Assembly (NCBI GenBank): GCA_021776825.1
Contig: JAJFFG010000046.1
Span: 1 to 64,000 of the forward strand
Source of the DNA: Planctomycetota bacterium
Lineage (GTDB): Bacteria; Planctomycetota; JAJSAM01; JAJVHW01
Length of the DNA stretch: 64,000 nucleotides
Direction: 5' to 3'
The notes under the pieces are model-generated. The model did no database searches and was not told the origin of the DNA. It saw nothing but the letters and a program-made list of their open reading frames with translations. The first letter of the stretch is position 1; each line of letters starts with the position of its first letter. A program made the position numbers and the translations under genes. This document shows, one piece after another, positions 16,005 to 24,676 of this stretch.

Positions 16005-17069
16005 ATGACGAGCGATGAGTTGCTCGAGCCGGCAGCGCCGGGAGCCGAGGACGCCGCCGCGGAGATTCGGGCGGCGTGGAAAGAGGTTCTGACGGGTGCC
16101 GGCGGCCCGGACGACGTCATCTCGACGATCGCGTGGTGGGCCGGCGAGCCGTGGCACGAGCGCGAGTTCTCGGGGGACACGGACGAGCTGCTCTTGTGGC
16201 TCGATGAGGCGCGACCGTACTTCGATCGGATCTCGGCAGCCCTGGCTGCTCCGTCCGTCCGGTTTCCCGTCAAGGTGGACGAGTACGGCATGCTCGATGG
16301 CGAGGACCGCGACCTCCTCGTCAAGGACGTCGGCGCGACGCTGCAGGCACGTGCGTGGTCTGCGCCGGACGCCGCCGACCGCCTCACCGCGAGCCGCGCC
16401 ATGGAGTCGATGTCCGCCGACCTCGCGCCGCATGCGGCGGGCGAGCTCGAGCGCCTCGCCCGCGAGCTCGTCGCGAGCTACGCGGAGTTCTGGGGCGCGA
16501 TCCTGCAGGGTTGGGCCCCCACGTACTCCGACGGGACGGTCGGCAGCGGCCGGACGACATGGGAGCATCTCGAGAAGGAGGCGCGGCGCATCGTTCTGGA
16601 CGACTGCGCGCATGGCTGCGGAGTGGACCACGAGTGGTATTCCGCGAGCGTCACCGCGAACCTGGAGATGAGTGCCGAGCTCGCCCTCGATTCGGACCGC
16701 TGGCCGCGCTACGGCGACCCGCCCCCTCTGGACGCCCGCCCCCACGACATCGAGGGCCTGGTCGGGCTACGCGAGGCACTCCGGCAACACGAGGCCGCGC
16801 TCGCCCTTGCGCGGGTCGCTCTGGCCGCGAAGGTGCATCGGGACGCGACCGGCCGCTGGCCGGAATCGCTCGACGACGTGGCCGCCGCATTCGACGGGGC
16901 GACTCCCAGCGACCCGTTCGGCGATGCGCAGTTCGCCTACGAGGTCGCAGACCACGCTGTCCGGATCGCGAGCGTCGGCCGCGACCCCACCGACTCGCCG
17001 CTCACCGAAGCAGGGCGACACCAGCGCGGCCTCGTCTGGGAGTTCCCACGCTCGACAGACGCGGAGTAG
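16005..17069 (+). CDS. Hypothetical protein of planctomycete type, N-terminus probably lost
   Basis: A 354-residue protein from ATG 16005. The coding-like frame begins earlier (FHAKVAKLRAAGFAMTSDEL from about 15943). Related planctomycete proteins usually start with a membrane anchor followed by a similar helix and an ENAA-like segment; here AEDAAAEI follows. The tRNA array ends about 50 nt upstream, so an original anchor-coding 5' end may have been displaced. The C-terminal 100 residues include the phrase ATGRWPESLDDVAAAFDGA. In many planctomycete proteins this precedes a periplasmic domain that ends with a predicted-secondary-structure strand pair. Function unknown. Confidence 0.6.
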   Translation: MTSDELLEPAAPGAEDAAAEIRAAWKEVLTGAGGPDDVISTIAWWAGEPWHEREFSGDTDELLLWLDEARPYFDRISAALAAPSVRFPVKVDEYGMLDGEDRDLLVKDVGATLQARAWSAPDAADRLTASRAMESMSADLAPHAAGELERLARELVASYAEFWGAILQGWAPTYSDGTVGSGRTTWEHLEKEARRIVLDDCAHGCGVDHEWYSASVTANLEMSAELALDSDRWPRYGDPPPLDARPHDIEGLVGLREALRQHEAALALARVALAAKVHRDATGRWPESLDDVAAAFDGATPSDPFGDAQFAYEVADHAVRIASVGRDPTDSPLTEAGRHQRGLVWEFPRSTDAE

Positions 17070-17136
17070 CGGCGGGCGGCGACCTGGACGGCACGGCAGC
17101 GGCGAACGCGGAGCGGACTCGCGGGAACCGGGACAG

Positions 17137-17199
17137 CGCAATACGGAACCCGGTCCGTTTCTTCGGCCCCGAGGAACCGGACCGGGTTCGGTGTCACGG
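17137..17199. repeat. Palindromic repeat family A, copy 1
   Basis: About 60 bp with 21-bp inverted arms (starting GAACCCGGTCCG) around CC, two mismatches. The same unit recurs at 33924-33984 with about 93 % identity. Both copies lie between convergent genes, so they may act as bidirectional terminators or REP-like elements. Confidence 0.75.
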
Positions 17200-17212
17200 A
17201 ATCGGTCGCAGC

Positions 17213-19627
17213 TCAGTCGTACTCGATCGTGACCGGCGTCTCCGCGCCGTCGCGGATCTCGATCGGCGGGAGCTCGCGGCGCGCTTCTCCGCGGGGCACG
17301 TCGTCGCGCCGGATGCACTTGATCTTGTAGCGGCCGGGTGCGAGCCGCAGCGTCACGCGCCCGGACTGGTCGCTCGCGGCAGAGAACCGGTTCCCGTCAT
17401 CCTCCGAGATGAAGTCGCCCTCGGGCACGGCGTAGACCGAAGCGCCGGCGAGCGCGGCATCACCCGCGCGCACCGTCGCCCGGAGGAGACCGCCCGGCGT
17501 GAGAACGGCATCGAGCGGACGCTCGAGATCCTCCGCGGCCACCGTCACGTCGCGCGAGGCGAGCCCCGCTGCGTCGTCGAAGCGCAGGCGTGTGGCGATG
17601 CGCGGCAGGTCTGCGATGCGAAATCGGCCGTCGGCGTCGGTCCGGACGAGAGGAGACGCGTGGCCGAACCAGGGGTCCGGCAGCGTCACGCTCGCGCCCT
17701 CGATCGGGCGACCCTCGCCGTCGCGCACGGTTCCGGACACGCCGACGCGGTCCGGCACGGAGAGGGTGCCCAGGTCGCGCGTCTCGCCAGGCCGGAGTCG
17801 CCGCGGAGGAATGACGACGAGCGGCCGGCCGTCGTCGTAGAGCCAGACCGCGACCGGAGTGTCGGGCGGCAGGCCGTACACGACGAAGCCCTCGGTCTGC
17901 TCCGGGCGCTCCCCGTGCGAGCCGCTCCGCGAGCGCACGCGCATCTGCACCGACTCCGGCAGCTCCCCCGCGATGCGGAACGTGATGCCGGCCGCGCGCG
18001 GCAGCGTGAGCTCGACGTGGCCCGGCGTCGGATCGAAGTCCGCGATCTGCTGACGCAGGATCGCATCCCGCGCGGCGGCTCTCTCTTGTCCGGGCATCGA
18101 CATCATCGGTGGCCCGATGCTCAGCCAGCCCTGCGTGCCCTGCTGCACCGTCATCGTGAACTCGCCGGCTGCGTCCGTCACGGCGGTGCTCGTCCGGTGG
18201 ACGCCCGACCCGACGGGCTGCGTGAAGCTCACCTCCGCGCCTGGCGCCGACGCGCCGTCGGTGAAGCGCACCACGCCCGTGAGGGCGACGCCGGTGAGCG
18301 ACATCTCGACGAGAGTCTCCTGGCCCCCCCGCAGTTCGACCCAACCGCCGAGGTTCATCCCGCCGCGTGAGAACGGGAAGCGGTCCGGCTCCCGTACGGA
18401 CACGTGGTAGCGGTCCGGATCGAGATCCGGGACGACGACCTCGTTCTCATCCGGCTCGAGCGGCTGCTTGACTGTCTCGCTGCTCGCCTTCGGTTGGACG
18501 CGGACGATCAGCGGCCTGCCCTCGTAGGCCGCACCGCGCTCCACCCGCACGCGCAGCACCGCGCGCCCGCCGAACGCGATGTCGCGCATCGCGCTCTCAC
18601 CGAGACTCGCGAACGTCACGGGCGCGCTGCGCGCCATCGCGCCGCGCTCGTCGAACGCCACGGCCACCCACTCGTACGGTACACCGCGACGGTCGATGCG
18701 CAGCCCCTCGACGGCGTAGCGACCGTCCGCGTCCGTGCGCACGCGCCCCCGCCGGAACCTCATCCACGGCGCGTCGTTCGAGCGGCCGACGTTGTCGTCG
18801 CCTGCGTGGGCGAAGATCACCTCGGCGTCGCCGAGCGGAGTCCCGTCCGCGATCGTGACGCGCCCCGACAGGCCGCCACCGAGCCCGACCACGAGATCCT
18901 CCTCGACCCCGATCTCGACCAGCGTCCTCACGAAGATCGCGGTGCCGAGTCCCGTGTGGCGCACGTAGACGACGAACGCATGGCCGGGGCGCACGCCGGT
19001 GAGCGCGACGCGGCCGTCCGCGTCAGATGCGATGGGACCGTCAAGAGCCTTCGTGAAGTGGCTCGCTTGCGCCTCGTCGATGTCCCAGAGCGCGACGAGT
19101 GCGCCCTCGATCGGTTCACCGCGGCGGCCGTCGATGATCCGTGCGCGGTACGTCAGCCGTGGCTCGAGCGCGACGCGGATCTCCTCGTCCGAGAGTCCGA
19201 TCGAACGGGCCTCGTAGCCGGGGAGGCGCAGCGCCACGCCGAAGCGATGCTGACGCGACGGCACCGAGAAACCGGCATGTCCCAACTCGTCCGTCGTGGT
19301 GGGCGCGCGGAAGTCGGCCCACGCGTCGTCCTCCCACGGGTAGGTCGAGGTCACCGTCACGGCGACACCGGCGAGCGGCTCCTCGGTCAAGGCGTCCACC
19401 ACCACCAGTCCGCACAGGAACGTCTCCGTGGCCAGCGCCGGAACGAGGGCCGGCGGCGTTACGACCTCCCGCGCCGGAGGCGGGGTCACGCGCACGCGCT
19501 CGACCGCTTCGACAGGCGCTGGGGGCCGCGGCGTCGGCTTCGGCGCGGGCTCGCGCGAGCGCCACGAGAAGATCAGGACCGCGGCGAGGGCCGCCAGCAC
19601 CAGGAAGATCGAGAGCCTGCGTCGCAC
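17213..19627 (-). CDS. Membrane-anchored carboxypeptidase-regulatory-like repeat protein
   Basis: An 804-residue protein from GTG 19627. Residues 1-23 (MRRRLSIFLVLAALAAVLIF) are a signal anchor, followed by a Pro-rich linker to about 65. The rest is a string of about seven beta-sandwich repeats with the recurrent TDADGRYAVEGL/RTDADGRFRIADLP signature at about 215, 300, 460, 610 and 680. The last repeat has SDQSGRVTLRLAPGRYKIKC. No Shine-Dalgarno precedes the GTG, but a TACGCT box lies 6 nt upstream. Likely surface-exposed; architecture matches the 7747-10005 protein. Confidence 0.75.
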   Translation of the reverse strand: MRRRLSIFLVLAALAAVLIFSWRSREPAPKPTPRPPAPVEAVERVRVTPPPAREVVTPPALVPALATETFLCGLVVVDALTEEPLAGVAVTVTSTYPWEDDAWADFRAPTTTDELGHAGFSVPSRQHRFGVALRLPGYEARSIGLSDEEIRVALEPRLTYRARIIDGRRGEPIEGALVALWDIDEAQASHFTKALDGPIASDADGRVALTGVRPGHAFVVYVRHTGLGTAIFVRTLVEIGVEEDLVVGLGGGLSGRVTIADGTPLGDAEVIFAHAGDDNVGRSNDAPWMRFRRGRVRTDADGRYAVEGLRIDRRGVPYEWVAVAFDERGAMARSAPVTFASLGESAMRDIAFGGRAVLRVRVERGAAYEGRPLIVRVQPKASSETVKQPLEPDENEVVVPDLDPDRYHVSVREPDRFPFSRGGMNLGGWVELRGGQETLVEMSLTGVALTGVVRFTDGASAPGAEVSFTQPVGSGVHRTSTAVTDAAGEFTMTVQQGTQGWLSIGPPMMSMPGQERAAARDAILRQQIADFDPTPGHVELTLPRAAGITFRIAGELPESVQMRVRSRSGSHGERPEQTEGFVVYGLPPDTPVAVWLYDDGRPLVVIPPRRLRPGETRDLGTLSVPDRVGVSGTVRDGEGRPIEGASVTLPDPWFGHASPLVRTDADGRFRIADLPRIATRLRFDDAAGLASRDVTVAAEDLERPLDAVLTPGGLLRATVRAGDAALAGASVYAVPEGDFISEDDGNRFSAASDQSGRVTLRLAPGRYKIKCIRRDDVPRGEARRELPPIEIRDGAETPVTIEYD

Positions 19628-19633
19628 GCGCCG

Positions 19634-19639
19634 AGCGTA
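19634..19639 (-). promoter_or_regulatory. Putative -10 box (TACGCT), leaderless type
   Basis: TACGCT on the minus strand ends 6 nt before the GTG at 19627. Confidence 0.35.
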
Positions 19640-19676
19640 GCGCCCCGACTGTCAAGCTGGGGACTGAGGAGCTGAA

Positions 19677-19724
19677 GCTGGGGACAGTTGCCCAACTAGC
19701 CCAACGTCTTGAACTGTCCCCAGC
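19677..19724. repeat. Hairpin repeat family D, copy 3 (GGGGACAGTT arms)
   Basis: Perfect 13-bp inverted repeat (19677-19689 and 19712-19724) around a 22-nt loop. The AACTGTCCC core is shared with repeats at 29687-29718 and 34013-34044. Such arms resemble REP sequences mobilised by RAYT-type transposases (inference). Confidence 0.65.
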
Positions 19725-19842
19725 TCCACGTCCACGTGGCGACGGGTCACCCTGTGAGAAGCACAAGGTGTCCCGCACTCCGCGCCGCATCCGCTCGAAC
19801 TGCCCCGCGTCATCGCGCGATGACCGCGACCAACGCGCCCCG

Positions 19843-19900
19843 GAGCCTGAGACGACGTGGAGCGGTCAGGCCGCCGAACTGGGCCTGGTACGGCATGGCG
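19843..19900. repeat. Repeat family B, copy 1, overlapping a gene start
   Basis: Shares GAGCCTGAGACG and the 24-nt unit at 19874-19897 (CCGAACTGGGCCTGG...) with 22921-23003. The ATG at its end serves as start codon of the FG-GAP-like gene. Confidence 0.65.
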
Positions 19901-21058
19901 ATCGTCGGCGCGGGCATCCAGATCCCCGCCGGTGCGCTGAAGAACGCGACCGCGATCGTGATCGGCACGGCGGCGTCCATCGATCCGCCCGCTGGTGGAG
20001 ATCCGGTGTTCGAGACCGGCCCGGCTGTCTTCTTTGGACCGGAGGGACTGAGTTTCGAGACCTCCGTCACGATCACGCTGCCGGCCAACGTGACTGCCGG
20101 TCAGGCCGGCGTCACGGTGCTGCAGAACTCCGTGAGCGACGGTGTCGAGACGATCTCGAGCGGCATCACCGTGAACAACGGCAGCGCGACGTTTCCGGCG
20201 AGCCACTTCAGTTCGTTCCAGGTGTTCTCCGACGTACGACCGCCGCCGACCGAACAGAAGCTGACGGCTTCCAACGGCCAGGTCAACGACGGCTTGGCGT
20301 TCACCTCCGCGATCGATGGCAACACGGCAGTGTCGTCCGCCTGGACCAAGGCCGGTGGGCGCGGTTCCGTCTACGTGTTCGATCGAAACGGAGCCGGAGT
20401 GTGGTTCGAGGGCGTCGAGCTGTTCCCTGCCGACGCGTTCGCCAACGACCGCGTCGGCCGGGCGCTCGCGCTCGACGGCGACACCTTCGTCGTCACGTCG
20501 ACCAACCACAACGGTCAGAAGGGAGCAGCGTGGGTGTTCACCCGTGACGGCGCGGGCGTGTGGACCGAGCAGCAGAAGCTGACCGCGGCCGACGGAGCGA
20601 GCTTCGACCGCACCGGGAACTCGGTCGAGATCTCGGGCGACACCATCATCATCGGTTCCGCCGAGTCCGCCCCGGTCGCCAGCAAGTCCGGCAGTGCGTA
20701 CGTCTTCACGCGCGACGGTGCTGGCGTCTGGACGGAGCAGCAGAAGCTCGTGCCCGCTGACGCGGCCGAGGGCGACTTCTTCGGTAGTTCCGTCGACGTC
20801 GACGGAGACTCCGCGGTCATTGGCTCGTTCGGCAACGACACGACCGCCGGCAATACGGGCGCGGCGTACGTCTTCACCCGCGACGGTGTCGGCGTGTGGA
20901 CCGAGCTGGTCGAACTCGTTGCGTCCGACATCGCGGCCGGCGATCTCTTCGGCAACTCGGTCGGTATCTCGGGCGACCAGGTGATCGTCGGCGCCAACTC
21001 CGACGACGATCGAGGGAGCAATGCGGGAACCGTGTTCTTCTACGACCTGAACCCGTAG
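19895..21058 (+). CDS. FG-GAP-like repeat protein, 5' end replaced by a repeat
   Basis: A 387-residue protein from ATG 19895. It starts in the middle of a ZU5/IPT-like module (VGAGIQIPAGALKNATAIVI) that is normally preceded by a strand and a signal peptide. Four FG-GAP-like repeats follow, with near-identical phrases (AAWVFTRDGAGVWTEQQKL, SAYVFTRDGAGVWTEQQKL). The C-terminus is VFFYDLNP. The upstream frame is open to 19709 but consists of non-coding-like codons from repeats D3 and B1. I therefore infer 5' truncation by the repeat, which happens to provide an ATG. No Shine-Dalgarno and no export signal, so it may be unexpressed. Confidence 0.5.
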   Translation: MAIVGAGIQIPAGALKNATAIVIGTAASIDPPAGGDPVFETGPAVFFGPEGLSFETSVTITLPANVTAGQAGVTVLQNSVSDGVETISSGITVNNGSATFPASHFSSFQVFSDVRPPPTEQKLTASNGQVNDGLAFTSAIDGNTAVSSAWTKAGGRGSVYVFDRNGAGVWFEGVELFPADAFANDRVGRALALDGDTFVVTSTNHNGQKGAAWVFTRDGAGVWTEQQKLTAADGASFDRTGNSVEISGDTIIIGSAESAPVASKSGSAYVFTRDGAGVWTEQQKLVPADAAEGDFFGSSVDVDGDSAVIGSFGNDTTAGNTGAAYVFTRDGVGVWTELVELVASDIAAGDLFGNSVGISGDQVIVGANSDDDRGSNAGTVFFYDLNP

Positions 21059-21093
21059 CCGCGAAGACGGCCGACCAGCGAGCACATCGACCC

Positions 21094-22584
21094 TCAGCGG
21101 CGCGGATCGGTCCCGTCGGCAGGGACGAGCGTCGCCTCGATGGCGTCGAAGCAGGCCGGACACATCCCGTGCGTCAGGCGTCCCGGCTGCGCGGTCGGCA
21201 GGTACTGCGCGATCGGGAGCCAGCGGCCGGTCCCGAGAGCGACCCCGCGGCACCACGCGCACACGCGGATCGGGTTGACCGGATCGAGCACGGGGGTCAG
21301 GACGTCCGCGTCCTCCCGCGCCGCACGGCGCAGCACCCGGCGCACGGCCTGGATCATGTGCTCGTGCTGCTCGGCGAACCCCCAGCGGGACTCGGCAAGT
21401 CGGGCGACGTCCGCGGCGTCCGCGTAACCGAGCTGCGGGATCTGCGCCAACGACCGGTCGAGCTCCAGGATGCGCGACAGCATCGCGGTGCCCGCGATGT
21501 CGTAGGCATGCTTGGCGAGCGCGAGCGCGCCGCACGGACCGGCGAGCGCCTCGGCCATCGTGACCGACTGGTCGATCCACCCGCGGGCGCCGAGAAGCTC
21601 CCGCCCGTCCTCCAGCCGCTGGAGCAGCCCGGGCGCCAGGGTGACGGCCTGCGCGACCTGCCCGAGGCCCGCGAGGCAGCGCAGTTCGATGAGCCGGACG
21701 TAGAAGCTCGTCCGGTCCTCGGCCAGGAGACCGCGGACCCCCTCGATCTGGTCGAGCGCCTCGCGGTAGCGCCCGGCGCGCTGGAGCGCCTCGGCGCGGA
21801 AGCCGCCGAACCAGCGGACCTTGTTGGGGGTCCCTGCGAGCTCGCCCGCGAAGTCCGCCAGGTCCTGGGTCACAGCCAGCGTCGCATCGAGATCCCCGCG
21901 GCGCAGAGCGGCGTCGACGCCGTTCAGCCGCAGGCGGATGCCCGTGATCGTGACGGCCGCCCGGGAGCCCGCCACCCGACGAAGATGCTCCACGCCCTGC
22001 GCCGCGGCCACCGACGAGGCCTCGGGGTCTTCCGACTCGGCCAGCGCCCACGCGAGCGTCTCGTGTCCCATGGCCAGCTCGAGGGGGTGGGTCGCAGGGT
22101 CGAGGATCGACACGGCCCGTCGCGACAGGACGAGGCTCTCGAACACCCGCTCCTCGGAGCAGCACTGCGCGGCGTAGTACACGCACGCGGTCGCCTCCAC
22201 CTCGGTCCCGGAGGCGCGCGTCTCCTCGAGCACCGAGCGGTAGAGCTCCTGCGCCGCGGCAAACTGGTGGCGGCCCGCGGCGTGGCGGGCCCGATAGACC
22301 CGCGCGCGAAGGCGGAGTTCAGGGTCCGTCGCGGGGTTCTCCGCTCGCTCCATCACGTCCACCAGCGACTCGTGGGTCGGGTGGTAGCGGCTCACGATCC
22401 AGCGCACCCGCTCGGCGCCACGGACGGTCGATGGATCGAGGTGCTCTGCGAGGTCGGCATAGGCCGCGTACGCGTCGGCCGCATCGTCGGGCCGCTCCGC
22501 GCGCTGCGCGTCGGCCGCGCGAAGCAGTTCCTCGGCGTCGAGCTCGCCGGAGTCGCGTGCAGTGGTCTCGGTCTGGGGGTCCAC
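21094..22584 (-). CDS. TPR-like protein with C-terminal zinc-binding CxxC...HGxCPxC module
   Basis: A 496-residue protein. GTG 22584 was chosen because the coding-like region begins there (MDPQTETTARDSGELDAEEL); the longer open frame is Arg/Pro-rich. Residues 20-400 are helical TPR-like units (EALQRAGRYREALDQIEGV and others). The last 60 residues read VCAWCRGVALGTGRWLPI and RLTHGMCPACFDAI. This four-cysteine pattern is a known appendage of response regulators and histidine-kinase-linked proteins, where it reads CxxCKKI...W...SHGICPxC. Likely cytoplasmic, protein-protein interaction or signalling. Exact role unknown. Confidence 0.6.
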   Translation of the reverse strand: MDPQTETTARDSGELDAEELLRAADAQRAERPDDAADAYAAYADLAEHLDPSTVRGAERVRWIVSRYHPTHESLVDVMERAENPATDPELRLRARVYRARHAAGRHQFAAAQELYRSVLEETRASGTEVEATACVYYAAQCCSEERVFESLVLSRRAVSILDPATHPLELAMGHETLAWALAESEDPEASSVAAAQGVEHLRRVAGSRAAVTITGIRLRLNGVDAALRRGDLDATLAVTQDLADFAGELAGTPNKVRWFGGFRAEALQRAGRYREALDQIEGVRGLLAEDRTSFYVRLIELRCLAGLGQVAQAVTLAPGLLQRLEDGRELLGARGWIDQSVTMAEALAGPCGALALAKHAYDIAGTAMLSRILELDRSLAQIPQLGYADAADVARLAESRWGFAEQHEHMIQAVRRVLRRAAREDADVLTPVLDPVNPIRVCAWCRGVALGTGRWLPIAQYLPTAQPGRLTHGMCPACFDAIEATLVPADGTDPRR

Positions 22585-23038
22585 GGTGACGCCTGCCCGG
22601 AGCCGGGGACGATGGCTCCAGTGACTCGTCGGAGTTCCGAGCGGTTCGAGTTGAGCCTCCGGCCCGTGCCCGTTGTCGCCGCAGCGTCGGGAGTCTCGTG
22701 CGCGCGGCCGGCACGCGTCCCGCACCACTCTGGAGCAGGATCGCCGCGTCCCGGTGATCCCCGTCGCCGCAGCGATTCCGAGCCGGTTCTAGCCCGGGGG
22801 GAACGACCGAGGAGTACCGAGAACGGTGGGATCCTTCACCGTGCGCGTTCGTTCACCCCTCGCTCCGCGCTCGCGTCGCGGGCGGCGCTGTGAAACCCGG
22901 GCTTCGCAGGCTTCACGATCGAGCCTGAGACGGCGTGCCGCGGCGAGACCGCCGAATTGGGCCTGGTACGGCATGCCGAATTGGGCCTGGTACGGCATGG
23001 CGCGATCCCCCCGACGCCGAAACACGGCGCCGACGCCG
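22585..23038. other. Intergenic region holding repeat B copy 2
   Basis: A 454-nt stretch between two minus-strand genes. Apart from the repeat at 22921-23003 I see no gene, no good promoter and no hairpin I can defend. Confidence 0.5.
22921..23003. repeat. Repeat family B, copy 2, with a tandem 24-bp unit
   Basis: Begins GAGCCTGAGACGGCGTG and contains two head-to-tail copies of the 24-nt unit CCGAATTGGGCCTGGTACGG(CATG) at 22952-22975 and 22976-22999. Each unit is an imperfect palindrome (ATGCCG...CGGCAT). It matches 19843-19900. Confidence 0.75.
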
Positions 23039-24019
23039 CTACTCCTTCTTGCGCAACGCCATGCCACACTTGGAGCACTTGCCCGGCTTGCTCGCGGTGA
23101 CGTCGGGGTGCATCGGACAGACGTAGCCGACCGCGTCGCCGTCGTTCCCGCCAAACGAGCTGACGAGCTTCCCACAGCGCGGCATCCTCGAGCCCATGTA
23201 GGGGTTCGAGATGTCCGGCTCCGTCTGCAACCACTTGCCGTACGGGCTCGCCATCGGGCATTCGAAGAGGTGCAGGGGGGGCAGCGCGATGCCGCCCTTC
23301 TTCTTCTTCCGGTTCTTCTTCTCGATCGACTCCACCTGCTCGATGAGTGCGCGGCTCACCTCCCCGAACGACCTGCGAGCCGCCGCGATGCTCTTGGCGG
23401 AAGCGAGGTCGCCCGCCGCGCCGGAAATCGACTTGTCCTTGGCGACGGTCAGCACCTCCGCGTGCGCCTTGACTCCCTCGAGCGAGTCGCTTGCGAGCGC
23501 CGCGCGAATGGCGACGTAATCAGCGATCAGGCGCGCCGGTTCGCCGCCGCCGCCGAGCAGATCGACGCGCTTCCCGCAGCGAGGCATCTTCGACCCCGTG
23601 TAAGGGTTGGAGATCTCACTCTCCACCTGCAGCCACTTGCCGTAGGGCTTCGACATCGAGCACGCGAACACGTGCAGGGTCGGGAGCTCGATCCTGTCCT
23701 TCTTCTTCTTCTCGTTCGACGCAACCTGCGCAATCAGCGCGCGGCTCACGTTGCCGAAGGCCTTACGACCCGCAGCCATGTCCTCGGCCGCGACCAGAGC
23801 GCGGGCCGCGGCCGCGAGCGTCCTGTCATTCGCTTCCGCCAGAGCCGCGGCGTGCTCCTTCATCGTGTCCAAATCGTCGGCGGCGAGCGCTGCGCGGACC
23901 GGAAGGTATTGCTCGACCAGAGTCTCGAGCGAGTCCGGTTCGGCGGCGGCGAGAGCGCGGCCGCCGGCAATCGCGATGACTACGCCGAGGACGGCGGAGA
24001 GCAGGTAACTGAGACGCAT
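23039..24019 (-). CDS. Periplasmic metal-binding protein: two DUF3347 domains plus heavy-metal-binding domain
   Basis: A 326-residue protein; ATG 24019 has GGAGG 8 nt upstream. Signal peptide at residues 1-24. Two repeats follow (about 28-155 and 160-290). Each has a helical LxxYxxxRAALA start, an FGxVSRALI segment and a metal-site block: HVFACSMSKPYGKW...NPYTGSKMPRCG, then HLFECPMASPYGKW...NPYMGSRMPRCG. This CxM...W...NPY.G..M..CG pattern is typical of DUF3347, found in CusB-type copper efflux proteins. The C-terminus YVCPMHPDVTASKPGKCSKC is a heavy-metal-binding (YHS-like) domain. Likely binds Cu+ in the periplasm. Standalone duplication is unusual, and no efflux genes are adjacent. Confidence 0.75.
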   Translation of the reverse strand: MRLSYLLSAVLGVVIAIAGGRALAAAEPDSLETLVEQYLPVRAALAADDLDTMKEHAAALAEANDRTLAAAARALVAAEDMAAGRKAFGNVSRALIAQVASNEKKKKDRIELPTLHVFACSMSKPYGKWLQVESEISNPYTGSKMPRCGKRVDLLGGGGEPARLIADYVAIRAALASDSLEGVKAHAEVLTVAKDKSISGAAGDLASAKSIAAARRSFGEVSRALIEQVESIEKKNRKKKKGGIALPPLHLFECPMASPYGKWLQTEPDISNPYMGSRMPRCGKLVSSFGGNDGDAVGYVCPMHPDVTASKPGKCSKCGMALRKKE

Positions 24020-24329
24020 CGTTCGGTCCTCCGTGCGGTGCTCAGGAGCGCAGCGGGATGGAGGACGGCGTCGATTCCGCTCCCGCCGGGCGTTCCCAGT
24101 CACTGGAATCGTGCTGCCAACGCACGGAGCAACTCGCGTGCCCGCGCCGCACCCGCTCGACGTGCGAACGACGACCGCTCTGCCGGGCCGACGACCGTCT
24201 CAAATGCCACACGGGTGTTTCATATCCAACGCCTCCCCCTCGCGATGCCGTCCCAGACCCAGAGCGGCGGATAACGCGCGCCGCGCCGCGGCACGTGCCG
24301 ACGAGATGGAGGCAGGCTTGGGACTGCGT

Positions 24330-24410
24330 GAGCCGGGTCGTGAACCCAGTCGGAAAGCCGGATGCGAGAAAACCGCACGTCCGGTTTGACGAGCGGGGGC
24401 GGAAAAGCGG
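24330..24410 (+). ncRNA. Possible relic of a group II intron (no reverse transcriptase)
   Basis: A hairpin at 24358-24384 pairs CCGGA with TCCGG and TGCG with CGCA, leaving a CG bulge and an AGAAAAC loop. It is followed by GGTTTGACGAGCGGGGG. This resembles the conserved GCCGGATG...CACGTCCGGTT hairpin that flanks the reverse-transcriptase ORF of bacterial group II introns. No RT gene, domain V or exon junction is visible, so at most a fragment remains. Confidence 0.35.
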
Positions 24411-24640
24411 AGCCGGGGCGAGTCGCCCGGGGAGAGGGCGTCGGCGAACCCGGCGCAGGTCGCATCCGCGACCACCTCGGACCCACCGGTCACCGCGTCC
24501 GCCGTCGAGTCAACCCACTTCCATCGAACGCTACCCCGACACCCCGCAGGCCACGGAAGCGCAGCGACTCCTCGACGGCTGAGGATGCTTCTCAAGCGCG
24601 CAACGGCCTCCGGATTCCACCCCGCAGCGACGGGCCAGGC

Positions 24641-24674
24641 TTGACAGCGCTGCTGTATTCTCGATAGAGGATAC
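24641..24674 (+). promoter_or_regulatory. Promoter overlapped by a palindromic operator (PadR)
   Basis: TTGACA (24641-24646), an 18-nt spacer and TAGAGG (24665-24670). An imperfect palindrome GTATTCTC-GATA-GAGGATAC (7 of 8 pairs) covers 24655-24674, over the -10 and up to 2 nt before the start codon. This fits autorepression by the PadR-type regulator it precedes. Confidence 0.5.
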
Positions 24675-24676
24675 TC

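Larger units (their letters stand above)
24020..24676. other. Gene-free region with a group II intron-like relic and the padR-type promoter
   Basis: A 657-nt stretch. It contains the hairpin at 24330-24410 and the promoter/operator at 24641-24674. No ORF in it has coding-like composition. Confidence 0.5.

Noticed and set aside
16355-18370. Plus-strand ORF of 671 codons
   Set aside because: Shadow spanning one plus and one minus gene; Arg-rich and without motifs.
19652-22186. Minus-strand ORF of 844 codons
   Set aside because: Overlaps the FG-GAP-like gene in antisense and the TPR gene in another frame; no coding character.
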